64,000 nucleotides of DNA, taken from contig JAMPIQ010000001.1 in the NCBI GenBank assembly GCA_024699855.1, forward strand, positions 7,998,001-8,062,000, read 5' to 3'. Numbering within the stretch: position 1 is the stretch's first letter; the number at the start of each line of letters is the position of its first letter. Below the pieces are notes generated by a model. It had not been told where the DNA came from. It was given only the letters and a program-made list of their open reading frames with translations, and did no database searches. This DNA comes from Aphelenchoides besseyi (Eukaryota; Nematoda; Chromadorea; Rhabditida; Aphelenchoididae). Shown here piece after piece: positions 10,206 through 22,164 of this stretch. Both the position numbers and the translations under genes were made by a program.

Positions 10206-13200
10206 GCTGCACAAATCGAAGACCTCCACGTGGTGTGCGGCGGGAAACGCTCGGATGTTTTTCGGAACATCCGAGTAGGCCAACTTCGATACGTCTGGGT
10301 ACGACGTAAAGTACACCCGGTCTACTCCAGGGCTGGCAACCCGCAAGCGGACCTTAAACAAAACTCGCTACGACTCGACTAAAGAGGGTCCGCACTGGCG
10401 TTTTGGAGCACCAGCGTTCTACGGGTACAAGGACGCAACGGACTTCAAACGGACCTGCAGAACAAAACCGCCATGAATTGAGTACCTCCCAACAGCTTCA
10501 TGTCTTGACCTACAACCTACAGTACGGCATCGAAAACGCGGCAAGGAAGAATCTTCTGATGGAACAACTCCGAGATCTTCCTGGATTCAAGTACGACGTT
10601 ATTGGACTTTGCGAAACACATGCACGCACGGAATCAAGAACAAAATGGACTGAAACCGGCGACGAACTTATCATTGGAGCAGCGGACGGACGAATTGGAG
10701 GCGTTGGATTCATTGTGAACAAGCGTATTGTTGACCAAATTATGGGAGTTGACACACGATCTCATCGAGTTGCTACATTGAAGATCAAACTGGACCAAAA
10801 GAAGACAATGCTCATTGTTCAAGCGTATGCACCACACTCTGGCTATGCACTGGACGACATTGAACAATTCTACGACGAACTTCGAGACGCACTAGACCAA
10901 CCTGCTTCTCACAAGATGGTAATAGGCGACTTCAACTGTCAACTTGGCCCGAGAACAACTACACAACGTTTCATGGGAACCTTTACCGGAACCGAATGGA
11001 AAGAAGACGGATATGGAGAGATGTTTGCAGAAGAACAACATCTCTACATTATCAATAGCTACTTCCAAAAGAACCCAGCAAAGCGATGGACGTGGGAATC
11101 ATGCAACTCGGATGGCAATGGAAACAAGTACAGAAATGAAATCGATTACGGTCTAATTAACAACAGAAGGTTAGTAACTAACATCGAATTTATTTCTCGG
11201 CTCAATGGATCTGACCACCGACCGGTTCGTTTTACACTCGATGTGCCGATGCTTTGCAAGCGCAGAAAATTTGTCCACAAAGCACGTACGTTTAACGCCG
11301 ATGTTCTACGCAATAAGATCGACAATACGGATTGGGAACTGAAGGGTACGTTGACTGATAAGTTTGCTTGTTTTCAGGAAAAACTTCAATCCTGCGTCAA
11401 CACCGCTTCAATGACCAAACCACAACATTCTTCTCGTCTGACGGAACAAACACATTTGTTGCTGAAGAAACGGAAGGAAATGGACCGCACCACCAACCCG
11501 ATTGAGTTCATTGAACTTTCAAAGCTTATACGGCGAGAGGTTAAACAGGACTTCGACAACTTTCGACTCCAGAAACTCCTCGACGCTGCGCAACACCATC
11601 GAAGCCTAAAGAAGTGCAAACGTCAACTCCGACAGCAACTGGGAACAATGCGAACACTAAAAGCAAAAGATGGGACAATGTTGACAAAACGGTCGGACAT
11701 TGAGAAACGATGTAAAGAGTTCTACACGAATCTTTTTGCATCTAAAATAGACGTTCCGCCGGAAATCGACAATCGTGAACAAGAATCAGTCTCTAACATT
11801 CTTGTCTCTGAAGTTCGTGCAGCCGTGGAAAGTTTGAAAAACGACAAAGCACCTGGGCCCGATGGAATTACGAACGAGATGCTCAAAAATGGTGGTTTTC
11901 TTTTATGGACCACCTTGACATCAATGTTCAACGACTGCCTGCAGCACGAAGATGTTCCAGCACAATGGAAAACTTCAAGAACAGTCATTCTCCCAAAGAA
12001 AGGCGACCTTGAAGATCTTCGAAACTATCGACCCATCGCGCTCTTGCCAACTGTCTACAAACTTTTCACCAAAGTACTGGTCAATCGAATGACGTCGCAA
12101 CTGGACTTCGAGCAACCGCGAGAACAAGCTGGTTTTCGTTCTGGGTTCTCAACTATGGATCACCTTCAAACAGTAAACCAAGTGATGGAACGCTGTCGTG
12201 AGGTAAAAATGCCACTTTGTTTAGTTTTTGTAGACTACGAAAAGGCGTTTGATTCCGTGGAAATCAACGCGGTTATCAACTCACTGATCCACCAGAACAT
12301 TTCCAGCAAATACACGCGAACGCTCAAGAACATCAACACCAATTGCTCCACCACATTCCAACTCTTCTATCAACCCATTGAAGTACCTGTTAGCCGAGGT
12401 GTAAGACAAGGTGACACAATATCACCGAAGCTCTTCACTGCCACACTGGAAGACGTTTTTCGTCAGTTGGATTGGAGCAATTATGGAATTCGGATTGACG
12501 GCGAACGACTCCACCATCTTCGATTTGCTGATGACATTGTCCTTTTTGCGCACGACTTTCAAACAGCTGAATTTATGCTCAACGAACTGGATGACGTGCG
12601 ATCGCAAATTGGACTTCGTATTAACCGTAAAAAGACGCAAGTCATGGCAAATCCAAGTTGTGAAGTGGGAAGGATCTTGATCAAGGACGAACCTATTAAA
12701 TTGGTAAGTAAATACGTTTATTTAGGTCAAGAAATCTCTGAAAACCACACCATTGATGGGTAAATTCGAAGGCGACGATCGGACGGATGGTTTGGATTCA
12801 AAAACATCCAAGAAGTCCTGAAGAAGACAAAAGACGTCAAAATTCGAGCTCAACTCTTCAACTCAGTTGTACTACCAGCGCTCAATTATGGATCTGAAGT
12901 TTGGACGATGCGGAAAACTGAACGTACCAAATTAACAACGACGCAAAGAGCAATGGAAAGAAGAACTCTTGGCATTCGACTACGCGATGAAGTCAGAAGT
13001 GTTGAAATCAGAGCACAAACAAAGTTTAAAGACGCCGTTCACGACGCATTAAAACGTAAGTTTCGATGGGCCGGACATGTCGCAAGAAGAAACGACAACC
13101 GATGGTCAACAAGAACAACTTTCTGGTGGCCTTATGGTTGGACCAGACCAATTGGAAGACCACCTCACCGTTGGCGCCGAGACTTGAATCTGTTGGGAAA

Positions 13201-13356
13201 CGGATGGCAACAAATCGCTCAAAACCGAAGCGACTGGAAAAAAGCGGTCGAAGTATTCGCATCAACAAATTAACTATCTTTTACCATCTTTCATTTTATC
13301 TTGTTGTTGATTTGTTGATTGAACCGAATAAATCTTTGTAATCTTTGTTTGTTTGT
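10206..13356 (+). mobile_element. RTE-type non-LTR retrotransposon (LINE)
   Basis: A 3151-bp element inserted in the mariner transposase gene and bounded by an 11-bp target duplication. It encodes an apurinic-like endonuclease followed by reverse transcriptase, has no separate ORF1 and no poly(A), and ends in a short TTTG/CTTTG-type tail (…AATCTTTGTAATCTTTGTTTGTTTGT). Length, domain order and tail are those of the RTE clade, which is common in nematodes. The 5' end falls at the expected start of the duplication, so the copy appears full length or nearly so. Confidence 0.9.
10403..13273 (+). pseudogene. LINE endonuclease-reverse transcriptase ORF with one stop
   Basis: One long frame interrupted only by TAA at 12761-12763. 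It has an N-terminal endonuclease/exonuclease/phosphatase fold (LTYNLQYG, GLCETHART with catalytic Glu, IGDFNCQLG, GSDHRPVRF). A linker rich in K/R/Q follows, then reverse transcriptase with APGPDGI, ILPKKGDLEDLRNYRPI, FVDYEKAFDSV (first catalytic Asp) and FADDIVLFA (the YADD-type box). After the stop the same frame continues with the RTE C-terminal region (NYGSEVW, KFRWAGHVARR, GRPPHRWRRDL). The first ATG lies well inside the endonuclease (about 10558), so the true start is unclear; an upstream non-ATG start is possible. The single nonsense codon should stop activity from this copy unless it is read through. Confidence 0.9.
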
Positions 13357-13367
13357 AATTGTTGAAG
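13357..13367 (+). repeat. LINE target-site duplication, 3' copy
   Basis: AATTGTTGAAG, identical to 10195-10205; after it the interrupted transposase frame resumes (…AANVIRQNRQ…). Confidence 0.88.
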
Positions 13368-13547
13368 CAGCCAACGTGATTCGGCAAAATCGTCAAATGC
13401 GAGAACGAATACCGGCCAATTTTCCTCGCCGACTTCAAATGTGCATTGATCGAGAAGGAGGTCAAGTCGAAATTTGTTGAGTTTTCTCTTGTTAATAAAC
13501 GTTTTATTCTTTAAATTCGAAGCTGCCCGAAAAGCGACACAAGGGGA

Positions 13548-13709
13548 GACCAAGGCAAAATTTTTCGAAAATTTTAAAATTTCAATTTTGAGCTCATCTA
13601 AATTTGGGGACCATGAGGATTCAGAAAATATATGGTTTGTTCAGGAAAAAATTCTTAGTTTTGCAGTTATTTAAAAAATAAACCTTGCAGTTCATTTTGC
13701 GCCACCCTG
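13548..13709 (-). repeat. Right terminal inverted repeat (162 bp)
   Basis: Inverted copy of 8747-8908, ending GCGCCACCCTG next to TA at 13710-13711. Confidence 0.93.
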
Positions 13710-13711
13710 TA
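13710..13711. repeat. TA target-site duplication, right copy
   Basis: Matches TA at 8745-8746 outside the left inverted repeat. Confidence 0.9.
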
Positions 13712-13764
13712 GAAGATGGAACACGTTAATTGTTGTTATGTTCAGTCGATTCATTAACAAGATG

Positions 13765-15169
13765 CTATCTAAGTGGATTAATGGTGACTTTGAATCGTAA
13801 AATAACACGACAATTTGGTTGTATTTTCCGTAGTTCCACCTCATAATGCCGCTGCTTTACAAGTGCATCTTTTTCATTATTGTTGGGTTTCAGAATGCAA
13901 TGGTCAGCAGGATGCACCTTATTGGATTCTGGAGTTTTAAGTATTTCTTCCACTAATTGGTTTATGATCTAAAAATCAACTTAAATTGAGTCTCACAAAC
14001 TTTTTTTACTTCTTTTTTAACCGGTTGGTGTATTTCAAACAAGTAGTGAATGTTCAAATTAGTATTGTCGGGACTGGCCGTTTGCAACTCTTCAATCTTC
14101 TTAAATTCTTCTCTTGTCCAAGCAACCCATTCTTGTAAAACGAACTAAAATATCGAGCACTTTATCTTCGTATTAAGAAAGGTAACCTACTGGCACGAAT
14201 GTGCAATGTTCAGTTTGGACCACTAATTCACTCAAATTAGGAAAAAACGGCATCATTTGAGTAATTTTCGGGATGAAATCATGATCTTCGTCCAAACTGG
14301 GCGAAAAAAACTCCAGTTTTTCAACAGAAGGACATGTAGAAAAATCACTAAAGAAGTTGTCGTCGATATTCGCTGAAAGTTTTCGAGTACTTTTTTTGTC
14401 GAGAATCTTACCGTAGTATCTTGAACTAAGTACTAACGTGTTTCTCACTGACAGTTGCTTAATTTTATGCTTTGCCATCACTTGCTTGAATTGATCTATA
14501 TAGAATATTATTTGGGTCTGTTTAAAATATCTTACAAAGATCTCTGATCTTCAAAACGCAATTTTTTAAATTGAGCTGTCGCACTTCCGATGAAACAAGC
14601 AATGAATTTGCATCACACTCAAGATAATATAACTGCTTTTGTATTTGTCTGATGATACCACCGTGTTTTTTAGCGTTATATACGATACCGTTCGGAAGAT
14701 TCAGTGCAATGCGCCCTAAAATAAAGTTAACTTAAAATAAAACGGTAAAAAAGAACCTGTGAAAATTCTGCTAACAGCCGAGAACACGTCCGTGTATGGA
14801 TATAGAAGTACATACTGTACATTTAGTAGACGATTCCAAGTTTGAATCTCTTTCAACGTTAACTCGCACCATATTTCCAGGCTGCTAATCTGTTCATCCT
14901 TCATTGCTGAGACAGAGAATTTACGACTGTCAAGGTAGTTGAAGATAGCAAAATGGTAGACTGGGTACAGTTGAGAAGCACGAAGAAAGTCTCGTGAGAT
15001 CAACTGAAGACTATTGGTTAGAAACACACGTTATAATAGAAAAACTGACCAAGTATTTGAAAAAGTCAAAAGCTGAGATCTCATCATCTTCTGGATGATT
15101 ACACCCATATCTGATTCGATGCTTAAGCAAAATTGCTTTTGAGTAGGTACTTAATTGTGGTTTAGACAT
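13765..15169 (-). CDS. F-box/LRR-like protein
   Basis: Six exons on the minus strand (15050-15169, 14757-15003, 14536-14715, 14191-14495, 14001-14144, 13765-13968) total 1200 nt, 399 aa, all joining in frame. The segment starting at about residue 38, DFFKYL-LISRDFLRASQLYPVY, has the spacing of an F-box (helix, then LI-S-DFLRAS). Later repeats such as KIKQLSVRNTLVLSS, CPSVEKLEFFSP and FPNLSELVVQTEHC look like irregular leucine-rich repeats, as in nematode F-box substrate adaptors of SCF ubiquitin ligases. The assignment to that class is inference; the start, frame and splicing are seen. A Tc1/mariner element lies 55 bp past its stop codon without breaking the CDS. Confidence 0.75.
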
Positions 15170-16122
15170 TTTGGTTAAAAATTCACTAGAGTCAGGAATA
15201 CAAAAAAGCGAAAGCCCAACTGATCGGCTGAGTGGAAATGCGTTGAGTGAAAGTGGGATGAGTGAGGGACAAAGAAGGCAAATCGGCGTCCTTACCGCAT
15301 ATCATTTGGTGAGCGAGCCGGGAAGAGATCGCGCAGACGCTCTTTTTTTGGCGCGTTCGAGTCGGAAAGGACCAACTGATCGGTGCGGATATTGACCACT
15401 GGTTTTGGGACGCGTTTGTGGATAGCGCGCCAGAACTTACTGTCAAGCACTTGACATCGCATTGTGTAAATGAGCTTCCGATCACTTCTAAGAAGTTATT
15501 TGGACTATAAGATCTTAATGGATCCGGATTCCAAACATCTTCCTTCAAAGCTAACAGTTTGCAGTAAATTAACACAAACTTGATGAGTAGTAGTGTCGAC
15601 AACAACGAAGATAATCGTCCATTAAGCGACAAAGTACTTGGAATATCCAAGTTGTTGGTTTTACTTCGCATCCTCCATTGATTCGGCTGCACCTTTCGTG
15701 GCGTTTTAAAGGATTACTAATGTTAACAGTTATTGTTTGAAGTCAAATAAGTGATTAATTGGTTTATCACTATTTGGGAAGACTCAATCGAACATAAATG
15801 CAAATTTTAGTCGTACTGATACAAATTCGATTGATTCTATCTTATTAGTTTCAGATCTTCACGCCCCATTGTTGCTAAATCGAATGATGGAACGCAAGCG
15901 CAGCATTTTGTATTAGCCATTTGTTCAGATTTTGAATTTCAGTGCAAGTTAATGTGCACATTTTTTTCATGTTAGTCGTTTGTAAATTGTTCCACTTTGT
16001 TACCGAGTCATTGTATTTCAAATGACTGCATTCATTTGGGAAGCATTTATTTCACTCAAAACTCAATCGCAAAAATCAATTCCGTTATTAGAATAAGTTG
16101 TTTATCGATTTTAAAATTAAAT
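15170..16122. other. Intergenic between F-box gene and CMTR2
   Basis: Upstream flank of the F-box-like gene. An open minus-strand frame at 15192-15692 (about 160 codons, with one hydrophobic stretch) starts with GTG, contains only a late ATG, and has no recognisable domain; I do not call it. The 12-mer CCAACTGATCGG occurs at 15216-15227 and 15372-15383. No other feature recognised. Confidence 0.4.
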
Positions 16123-18658
16123 TTAACCCATTGATTCGAGAGTTTTTGGATCTCCGTGAAATCTGATCGAATCACCTTTCAATTGACTTCGTTGGGTTTC
16201 AATGGCGGTTCGGAAGGCAAAGTTGTTGTACGATAAAAGAGTTGAATATACAGAAATATTGGTTAAAAAATGAGTCGGTACAAATTGCAGTATGTCATAT
16301 GACGAAGGGATATCTTGGTAAACTCGTTTGATGTACGCAGCCAACTCCGTTGATGGTTGAATCTAAATTGAAGTTTGCAGAATTTGATAGTGTTTGAATG
16401 CTTACATATCTGCTAAAATGAGCTCCTTGCTCGTCCATAATGAACTCTTCAAAGAATAATGACAAGAAGAAAATGACTGAGCCCGCAAATCGACTCAAGA
16501 CAAAAGTTGTGCCAAGTGAGAGATAAATGTGAACGGTATTAATGCGGAGATCAGTGTTATTTTTCGGCAAAAGAACTGCGATTGTTGATTGAGGTAAAAG
16601 AACAGGTGCTGAGATCGAACCACAGGCCTGAAATTTCACGTTTCCATTTTCGTACAAAATCTGTTTCTTACAACTAAATAACAAACTTCCAACCATTCAT
16701 CTCGACTCATAAATGGACTGTCAATATAAATCGAATCCTGTTGATGGGCGAAATGTACACGAAGTTGTCTGAATGCTTTGCTGCTGTTTCTTTTGCTGCA
16801 CATGTCCTTATAATCCAGCCAATGTTCTTTAGCGAATTGCATTAACTTGAAATCGGCAAACAGAGAGCAGGTTATGCGTAACAGCGGTTCCACGGGATTG
16901 AATCGAGAGGATCGTTGAGTTACAATCACAGCATCGTGTCTGACAATTGAATTCAAAATCTCTTCGTTTATCTCGAGCGTTTTTCTCGTGTCAGCTTCCC
17001 ATGTAACTCGTGATTGAATTGGAATTGTTGACCTCAGATGAGGATAGAAATTTACGTACGCTTCGTAGCCTTCGTATTTTTGACCAGCATTCTTCCACGC
17101 TTCTTTTTGCCAAACATTCTCGTTTGACAGGTCGCGTAGAAACGGTTTACCCAAAACCGTGGACTGTAAGAAGTGGAAATAACGTGAAGAAACCAGCGTT
17201 TGAATGTCCTGCTTCTTTCGAGTAATTGCGAGCTGTAAGTGTCGATTTATTCATAATCGAAATTCGTTTCTTACTCTTTGATTTTGAGTCATACAACCAA
17301 CAGTTTTGAGATTGAATTCCATCATTTTGATTTGGTGTTGAACGAAGTATTTAGTCGCTTGATATAAGAGCTAAATCAACTTCCAGTAATTGATTTCTTG
17401 AAAACAACCTACGTATTTCAAATCGCTGTTCTCCACGTTTGTTGGTTCTACGTCTCGAAAAGTAAGTCCGATCAGATAAACCTAAAAACCGCTTAGTCAA
17501 ATATACAAGTTACTGTAACTGACTTCACTATTTCCCGGCTTTGAACAAGAGGGCTTTTGTAAAATCACTTGATGGAACATCGAGTAGAATTGATTGAGAA
17601 AATTGCGCATATCAGTCGACTAAACCAGTTTGTTAAGAATCCTAACGGCTACTTACAAAAAAGGTGTAGATTTTAAAGACAGCACAACCGTTTTTTTGCA
17701 ACATCTTCGTTGTTATTCGCCATGCGTGAGAAATCAAACCGTAAACGTTGTTTTCTTGTTCTGACGGATTATCCTAAACATAAAAAAATTGCTACGAACG
17801 GCTCAACTATTTCTAACCGTGCAATCAAAAGATCCATCGTATGTGATCGTGTGGAACTTTCCCGTCTCGCCAAGTGCATAACTAATATACTCATCTGTCC
17901 AGTTTGTAATGGATCCGGAATTGTCAGGACCAAAAAGCATATTCTTTTGATATGGTAACATAAAACAGTCGTCATAAATCATTCGATCAAGATTTCCACC
18001 TTCGTAGTACTAAAACTTTATGTAAAATGAACAAATCAAGAGGACTAACTGGATTCAAACTGTTCATACGCCAAATCCAATCCGATCGACGTTGTTCGGG
18101 TAGAAAATCGGCCATTGCTTGAACGAAACAACCAGGAGCTTCAGCGAGATGTAACGTCCTGCCAACAGAAAATTATCCGATATTTTAGACTACAATACCA
18201 ACCGAAACGGCATTTCGTATGGACCATCTGGTTTCTTGGACAATTCGGGATGACACGTCAAGATCTCAGCAAATTTGCAATACGCTTGAGAGATTGTTGG
18301 TCTTAGTGTCGAGAACTCATTTTTCAGTTTATCGGCCATTCCTTTTAACGGATGTGTAAACATTGTATGTCTAAAATAGACATCAACTACTATCAGATGA
18401 TTTCAAATTTACCCTCTCCACTTCTTGACTCCGATTCTCTTACATTTTTCACCGACTTCTTCCTAAACAACGCATGTCATTTGTTTGCAAAAGCGAACGT
18501 ACTTTGCAACGTTCTAATTTCAGTTTTTCATCCAACATCTGTTTCTCCAAATCATCTTCGTCATCATGCGATTTAAGTCGACTGGGCTTCAAATAGAACA
18601 CCTTTTCAAGCGATTGTTCAGCGATCTGTTCGTAGTTTTCACCCAAATCGACAGCCAT
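16123..18658 (-). CDS. CMTR2: Cap-specific mRNA 2'-O-methyltransferase 2 (CMTR2)
   Basis: Methylates the ribose 2'-OH of the second transcribed nucleotide of capped mRNA (cap 1 to cap 2) using S-adenosylmethionine. The FtsJ/RrmJ fold shows LAEAPGCFVQA (SAM-binding loop, near 18140), LNPYYEGGNLD, FGPDNSGSI, ITYDGSFDC (catalytic Asp, near 17860) followed by NPSEQE, and VFKIYTFF (catalytic Lys, near 17670), then SKPGNSEVYLIGL. These match CMTR2 rather than CMTR1. The C-terminal half keeps the second, non-catalytic region, ending in SSYDILQFVPTHFL..AFRTAIETQ. At least ten exons with short introns. ATG 18658 directly follows an AG acceptor (TTTAG|ATG), and the gene lies 140 bp downstream of the valyl-tRNA synthetase stop on the same strand, so it is probably trans-spliced in an operon. 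Confidence 0.9.
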
Positions 18659-18798
18659 CTAAACGAAGACCAACTAATGAGACCTTTCAGCTGAGGAAGA
18701 TATCTGTTGGACAAAAACCAACTCAGTTGTCTTATTCAATGAATTAAACAACATTTTTAATTAACAATATTGATATAACAACAGTTAAATCAACGATT

Positions 18799-21700
18799 TC
18801 AGCAAGTTTTTGCGTTCTCAATGTACTCCAAGAAATTGTCCGTTGGTTTCGTTTTGATCAACCAATCGAGAAATGAACGACGTTGACCAAATTGATCTGC
18901 TTGTTTGCACTGTTCATCCAATTCTTCATTGCGATAACTAGCAAACTCGTCCGGAACCGGATAAGCAGCAACGCACAAACTTGGCGCCTCGTTTTCGTTG
19001 CGTTTCGGCAAACGCTGCCACAGTTCCTCAGTAATGAACGGCATGAAGGGAGCAAGAAGTCGAAGCACAATGTCCAAACACAAATACAAAACGTTTCGAA
19101 CAGTTGTGATTGCATTCTCATCACCTGAAATCTTTGTTGGAAGAACAACGCATTTTGTTTACCTGATTTTCCAACACCTTTCACACTTTCGAGATAGAAG
19201 TCGCACAACTCGAACCAGAATTCATATGTCGCTTGTGTGGCTTGTTCGAATTTATAGGTTGACAGACCGATTTCACATTGTGCTACACAATGAGCCAAAC
19301 GTGACAGAATCCATTTGTCAATAGCGATTTCTGATCCAGTTAGCTGAAAGTCACGATTTGAAGCACAAAACCAATTCATCAATAACCTCAAATTTAGTCG
19401 ACGGTTTGAAATCGTTGCCAAATTGCATGAACGTGAATCGTGTTCCTTGCCACAATTTGTTACAGAAATTACGATAACCAAACACACGTTGCACATCCAA
19501 ATTGATATCACCGCTTTGGCGAGTGTATGCAAGAAGTGCGAAACGTAATGCATCAGTTCCACATTCAGGAATTCCGTTTGGATAATCTGCACTTTGTCCG
19601 GCTTTAGCAGTTGCCACTTCTCTGAATTCAAGTCGTTATCTGAGCTGTCGGTATAAACACAAACTTTGGATCCAAATTTCCGGTTTCTAACTGACGATGC
19701 AGTTCGGCCAAACTTGCTCCGTGAATCATATACAACGGATCGATGACGTTTCCCAATGATTTGCTCATTTTACGTCCGTGAGCATCGCGAATAATCGCAT
19801 GAAGCACGACCTAAACTACTGTGTTAATCGGCAATGAAGTAAGAAAAACATACGTCAGTAAAAGGCAATTTACCGCACAACTCCTGAGACATGAAGAGCA
19901 TTTTAGCAACCCAAAAAAACAGAATATCATGACCGGTTTCAAGCACATGTCCGGGAAAGAAATTAGCCAAATCTTTCGTATCGTATGGCCAACCAAACAA
20001 TGCAAATGGCCACATTGCTGAAGAAAACCAGGTATCCAAAACATCTTCATCTATAAATTCTCGTATGCACACATAAAACGCCTCTGATTTACCCCATTTT
20101 AGCGAGATTTTTTCTTTGGACACATTGAATCGTGCGGCAGCCTTTTCCAATGCTTCGTCTTCGGTATGACCACAAACCCAATAGTCGTTGTTTTTCTCAT
20201 CACCTCGCGGAACATTCGAATCATTGACAGAGACAAAATAAGCTGGAATACGAAATCCCCACCACAGTTGACGCGAAACACACCAATCTCTGTAATCGAT
20301 TATATGAAAGAATCACACGGAACTTACATCGGATTCTTCAACCAATTGTGCCACGTTTTAACGTGCAATTCGGGTATAATCTTTAAAGCACCGTTTTCAA
20401 CCGCATCGACGGCTCGTTGTGCCATTTCCGTGCACTTAATGAACCATTGGGTTTTGACAATTGGTTCGATGATGTCCTTGGAACGACTAAAATGAACAAT
20501 GAGTCAAAAACTGAGGTCAACTTTAATACCTGCAAACTGGAACAAACATCGGATTGTCGCGTGTCTCCTTCAGCAATCCCAGTGATTTCAGCTCTTCAGC
20601 CACTTTCTTACGCGCATCAAAACGTTTCAATCCAGCAAACTTGCCACATTCTTCGTTCATTTTTCCATCATCCGTGAGAATGTTAATGAACGACAGTTTG
20701 TGTCGCACACCAACTTCGTAGTCGTTTGGATCGTGAGCTGGGGTAATTTTCACGGCACCGGTTCCAAAGTCTTTCTCCACAAAATCATCGGCCAAAATAA
20801 TCAATTCGCGATCAACAAACGGATGTCGACATTTCTGGAACAGAGATTTTACCAGCACTCAAGTTATTCCGACTACCTTGCCAACGAACTTCGTGTAACG
20901 TTCATCTTCCGGATGCACCGCAATAGCCACATCTCCGAGCATTGTTTCCAATCGAGTAGTAGCAACAACAATTTCGGTTCCATCGTCGAGTTTATAAGCA
21001 AATTCGGTGATTATACCGAATTCAATCTTCTCATCGTAGCCGGGAACCGAAAGTGCTTTACGACCGGGTATCTCAACTTTGTCCTATGAAAATTTCAACA
21101 AAAAACTTCCATTTTTTTGACTTACCACTTCAATATCGGAAATCGCTGAGCGCAAAGCACAAGACCAATTCACAAGTCGATTGCTGCGGTAAATAACTCC
21201 TTTCTCGTGTAGTCGTATGAATGCTTCGTTGACTGCGCGTACAATCTTCTAAACATACAACAAATAAGTGGCCTTGAGGCTGCAGTTTACCGGATCCATC
21301 ATGAAAACCGCACGATCCCAATCAACACTGGCGCCCATTTTCTTCAATTGATCGTAAATGACAACTCCTTTCCTAAGAATTTCAAAGTTTAACGGATACT
21401 TGTAATTGAATTTACTCATTTTTCCATTTCCAAACTTCTTCAACAAACTTTTCTCGACCCAAATCGTGACGAGTGAGTCCACGTTCGCGTTGAAGCTTCT
21501 TTTCGACAACAACTTGAGTGGCGATTCCAGCGTGATCACAGCCCGGATTAAAAAGAACCGTTTTCCCGTTCATTCGATGCCTAAAGTATCTTTCATTTGG
21601 GCAACTTTAAAAAAACTGACCATCGAGACAACGTGTCCTCTAAAGTCGTTGCCATTGCATGACCGAGATGCAAAGTCCCGGTGATGTTCGGCGGCGGAAT

Positions 21701-22164
21701 GATGATCGTGAAGTTTCCTTTCGGATTTGGTTGACTAAAATCCGTAAATCAAACGAATGAAACCGATAACTCACTTTAGATCGCGACCATATTCGGGCTT
21801 AAAGAATCCTTCTTTTTCCCACCATTCGTACCACGCCGTTTCAACGTATTTCGGACTGTAAGCCGATGGGAGTTCATTGGACGTGTCTGGAAATCAACCT
21901 GAGTTTTCCAATCACCATAGTCTTCTTACCTTTCTTTTCTCCAGATGCAGTTTTGATCGTGTACTCAATCACAGGCTTTTGCTCCTTCTCTTTTTTCTTC
22001 TCCTTATTCTTCAATTCACGAGCCTTTTGCTCTTCGGCTTTCTTCTTTTTGGCTTCGAGTTTAGCCAATTTCTCGCGTTTTTCAGCTTCTTTCTTCAACT
22101 GCTTCTCAGTTTTAGGTTGCCCTTCATCGAAGTTTGGTGGCACTTCGGTTGCAATGTCCGACAT
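18799..22164 (-). CDS. VARS1: Valyl-tRNA synthetase, cytosolic type, C-terminal arm missing
   Basis: Class I synthetase that charges tRNA-Val. It starts with a lysine/glutamate-rich extension ([18 protein letters not shown]), then [18 protein letters not shown] with the HLGH signature (near 21660), [12 protein letters not shown], and the KMSKS signature as [10 protein letters not shown] (near 19770). The valine-type anticodon-binding helices follow ([37 protein letters not shown]). After the conserved YPVPDEF..RNEELD block the protein ends within about 40 residues (…[16 protein letters not shown] at 18799). The usual conserved continuation with the C-terminal coiled-coil tRNA-binding arm is absent. 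ATG 22164 directly follows an AG acceptor. Probably the second gene in a minus-strand cluster: pseudophosphatase, ValRS, CMTR2. Confidence 0.93.

Larger units (their letters stand above)
9133..13480 (+). pseudogene. Tc1/mariner-superfamily transposase, broken
   Basis: DDE-type transposase that would cut and paste the surrounding element. Reading starts at ATG 9133 (MVYSDQRKAL..RWW, helix-turn-helix region), crosses a 43-nt GT...AG intron at 9339-9381, continues to an in-frame TGA at 9770-9772, runs on in the same frame to 10205, is interrupted by the LINE, and resumes at 13368 to TGA at 13480. Catalytic motifs are visible: FTDEAHFHLD (first Asp), FQQDEAPPH (second Asp) and PQSPDLTWMDY (third Asp), with 41 residues between the last two by my count. 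A WI/GR block precedes the third Asp. Two lesions, one nonsense codon and the LINE, make this copy inactive. The intron assignment is inferred from sequence only. Confidence 0.88.
8747..13709. mobile_element. Tc1/mariner-like DNA transposon carrying a nested LINE
   Basis: A 4963-bp unit bounded by near-perfect 162-bp terminal inverted repeats that begin CAGGGTGGCGCAAAATGAAC and flanked by TA. It holds a DDE transposase gene interrupted by a 3151-bp RTE-type LINE; without the LINE and one copy of its target duplication the transposon would be about 1.8 kb, a normal size for the superfamily. The right end lies 55 bp downstream of the stop codon of the F-box-like gene, so it probably inserted in or beside that gene's 3' flank. 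The two inverted repeats differ at only one position by eye, which points to a fairly recent insertion. Confidence 0.93.

Noticed and set aside
9788..10309. Second transposon or independent gene for the 173-codon frame after 9772.
   Set aside because: It continues the transposase in the same frame after the TGA and ends by running into LINE sequence at 10206.
12764..13273. A separate gene or second ORF at the LINE 3' end.
   Set aside because: It is in the same frame as the reverse transcriptase after a single TAA and matches the C-terminal region of RTE proteins, so it is the same ORF with one nonsense codon.
15192..15692. A 166-codon open frame as a gene between the F-box and CMTR2 genes.
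   Set aside because: It starts with GTG, carries no recognisable domain, overlaps the promoter of the F-box-like gene and has a good internal donor that would end it; the length is within chance for this composition.
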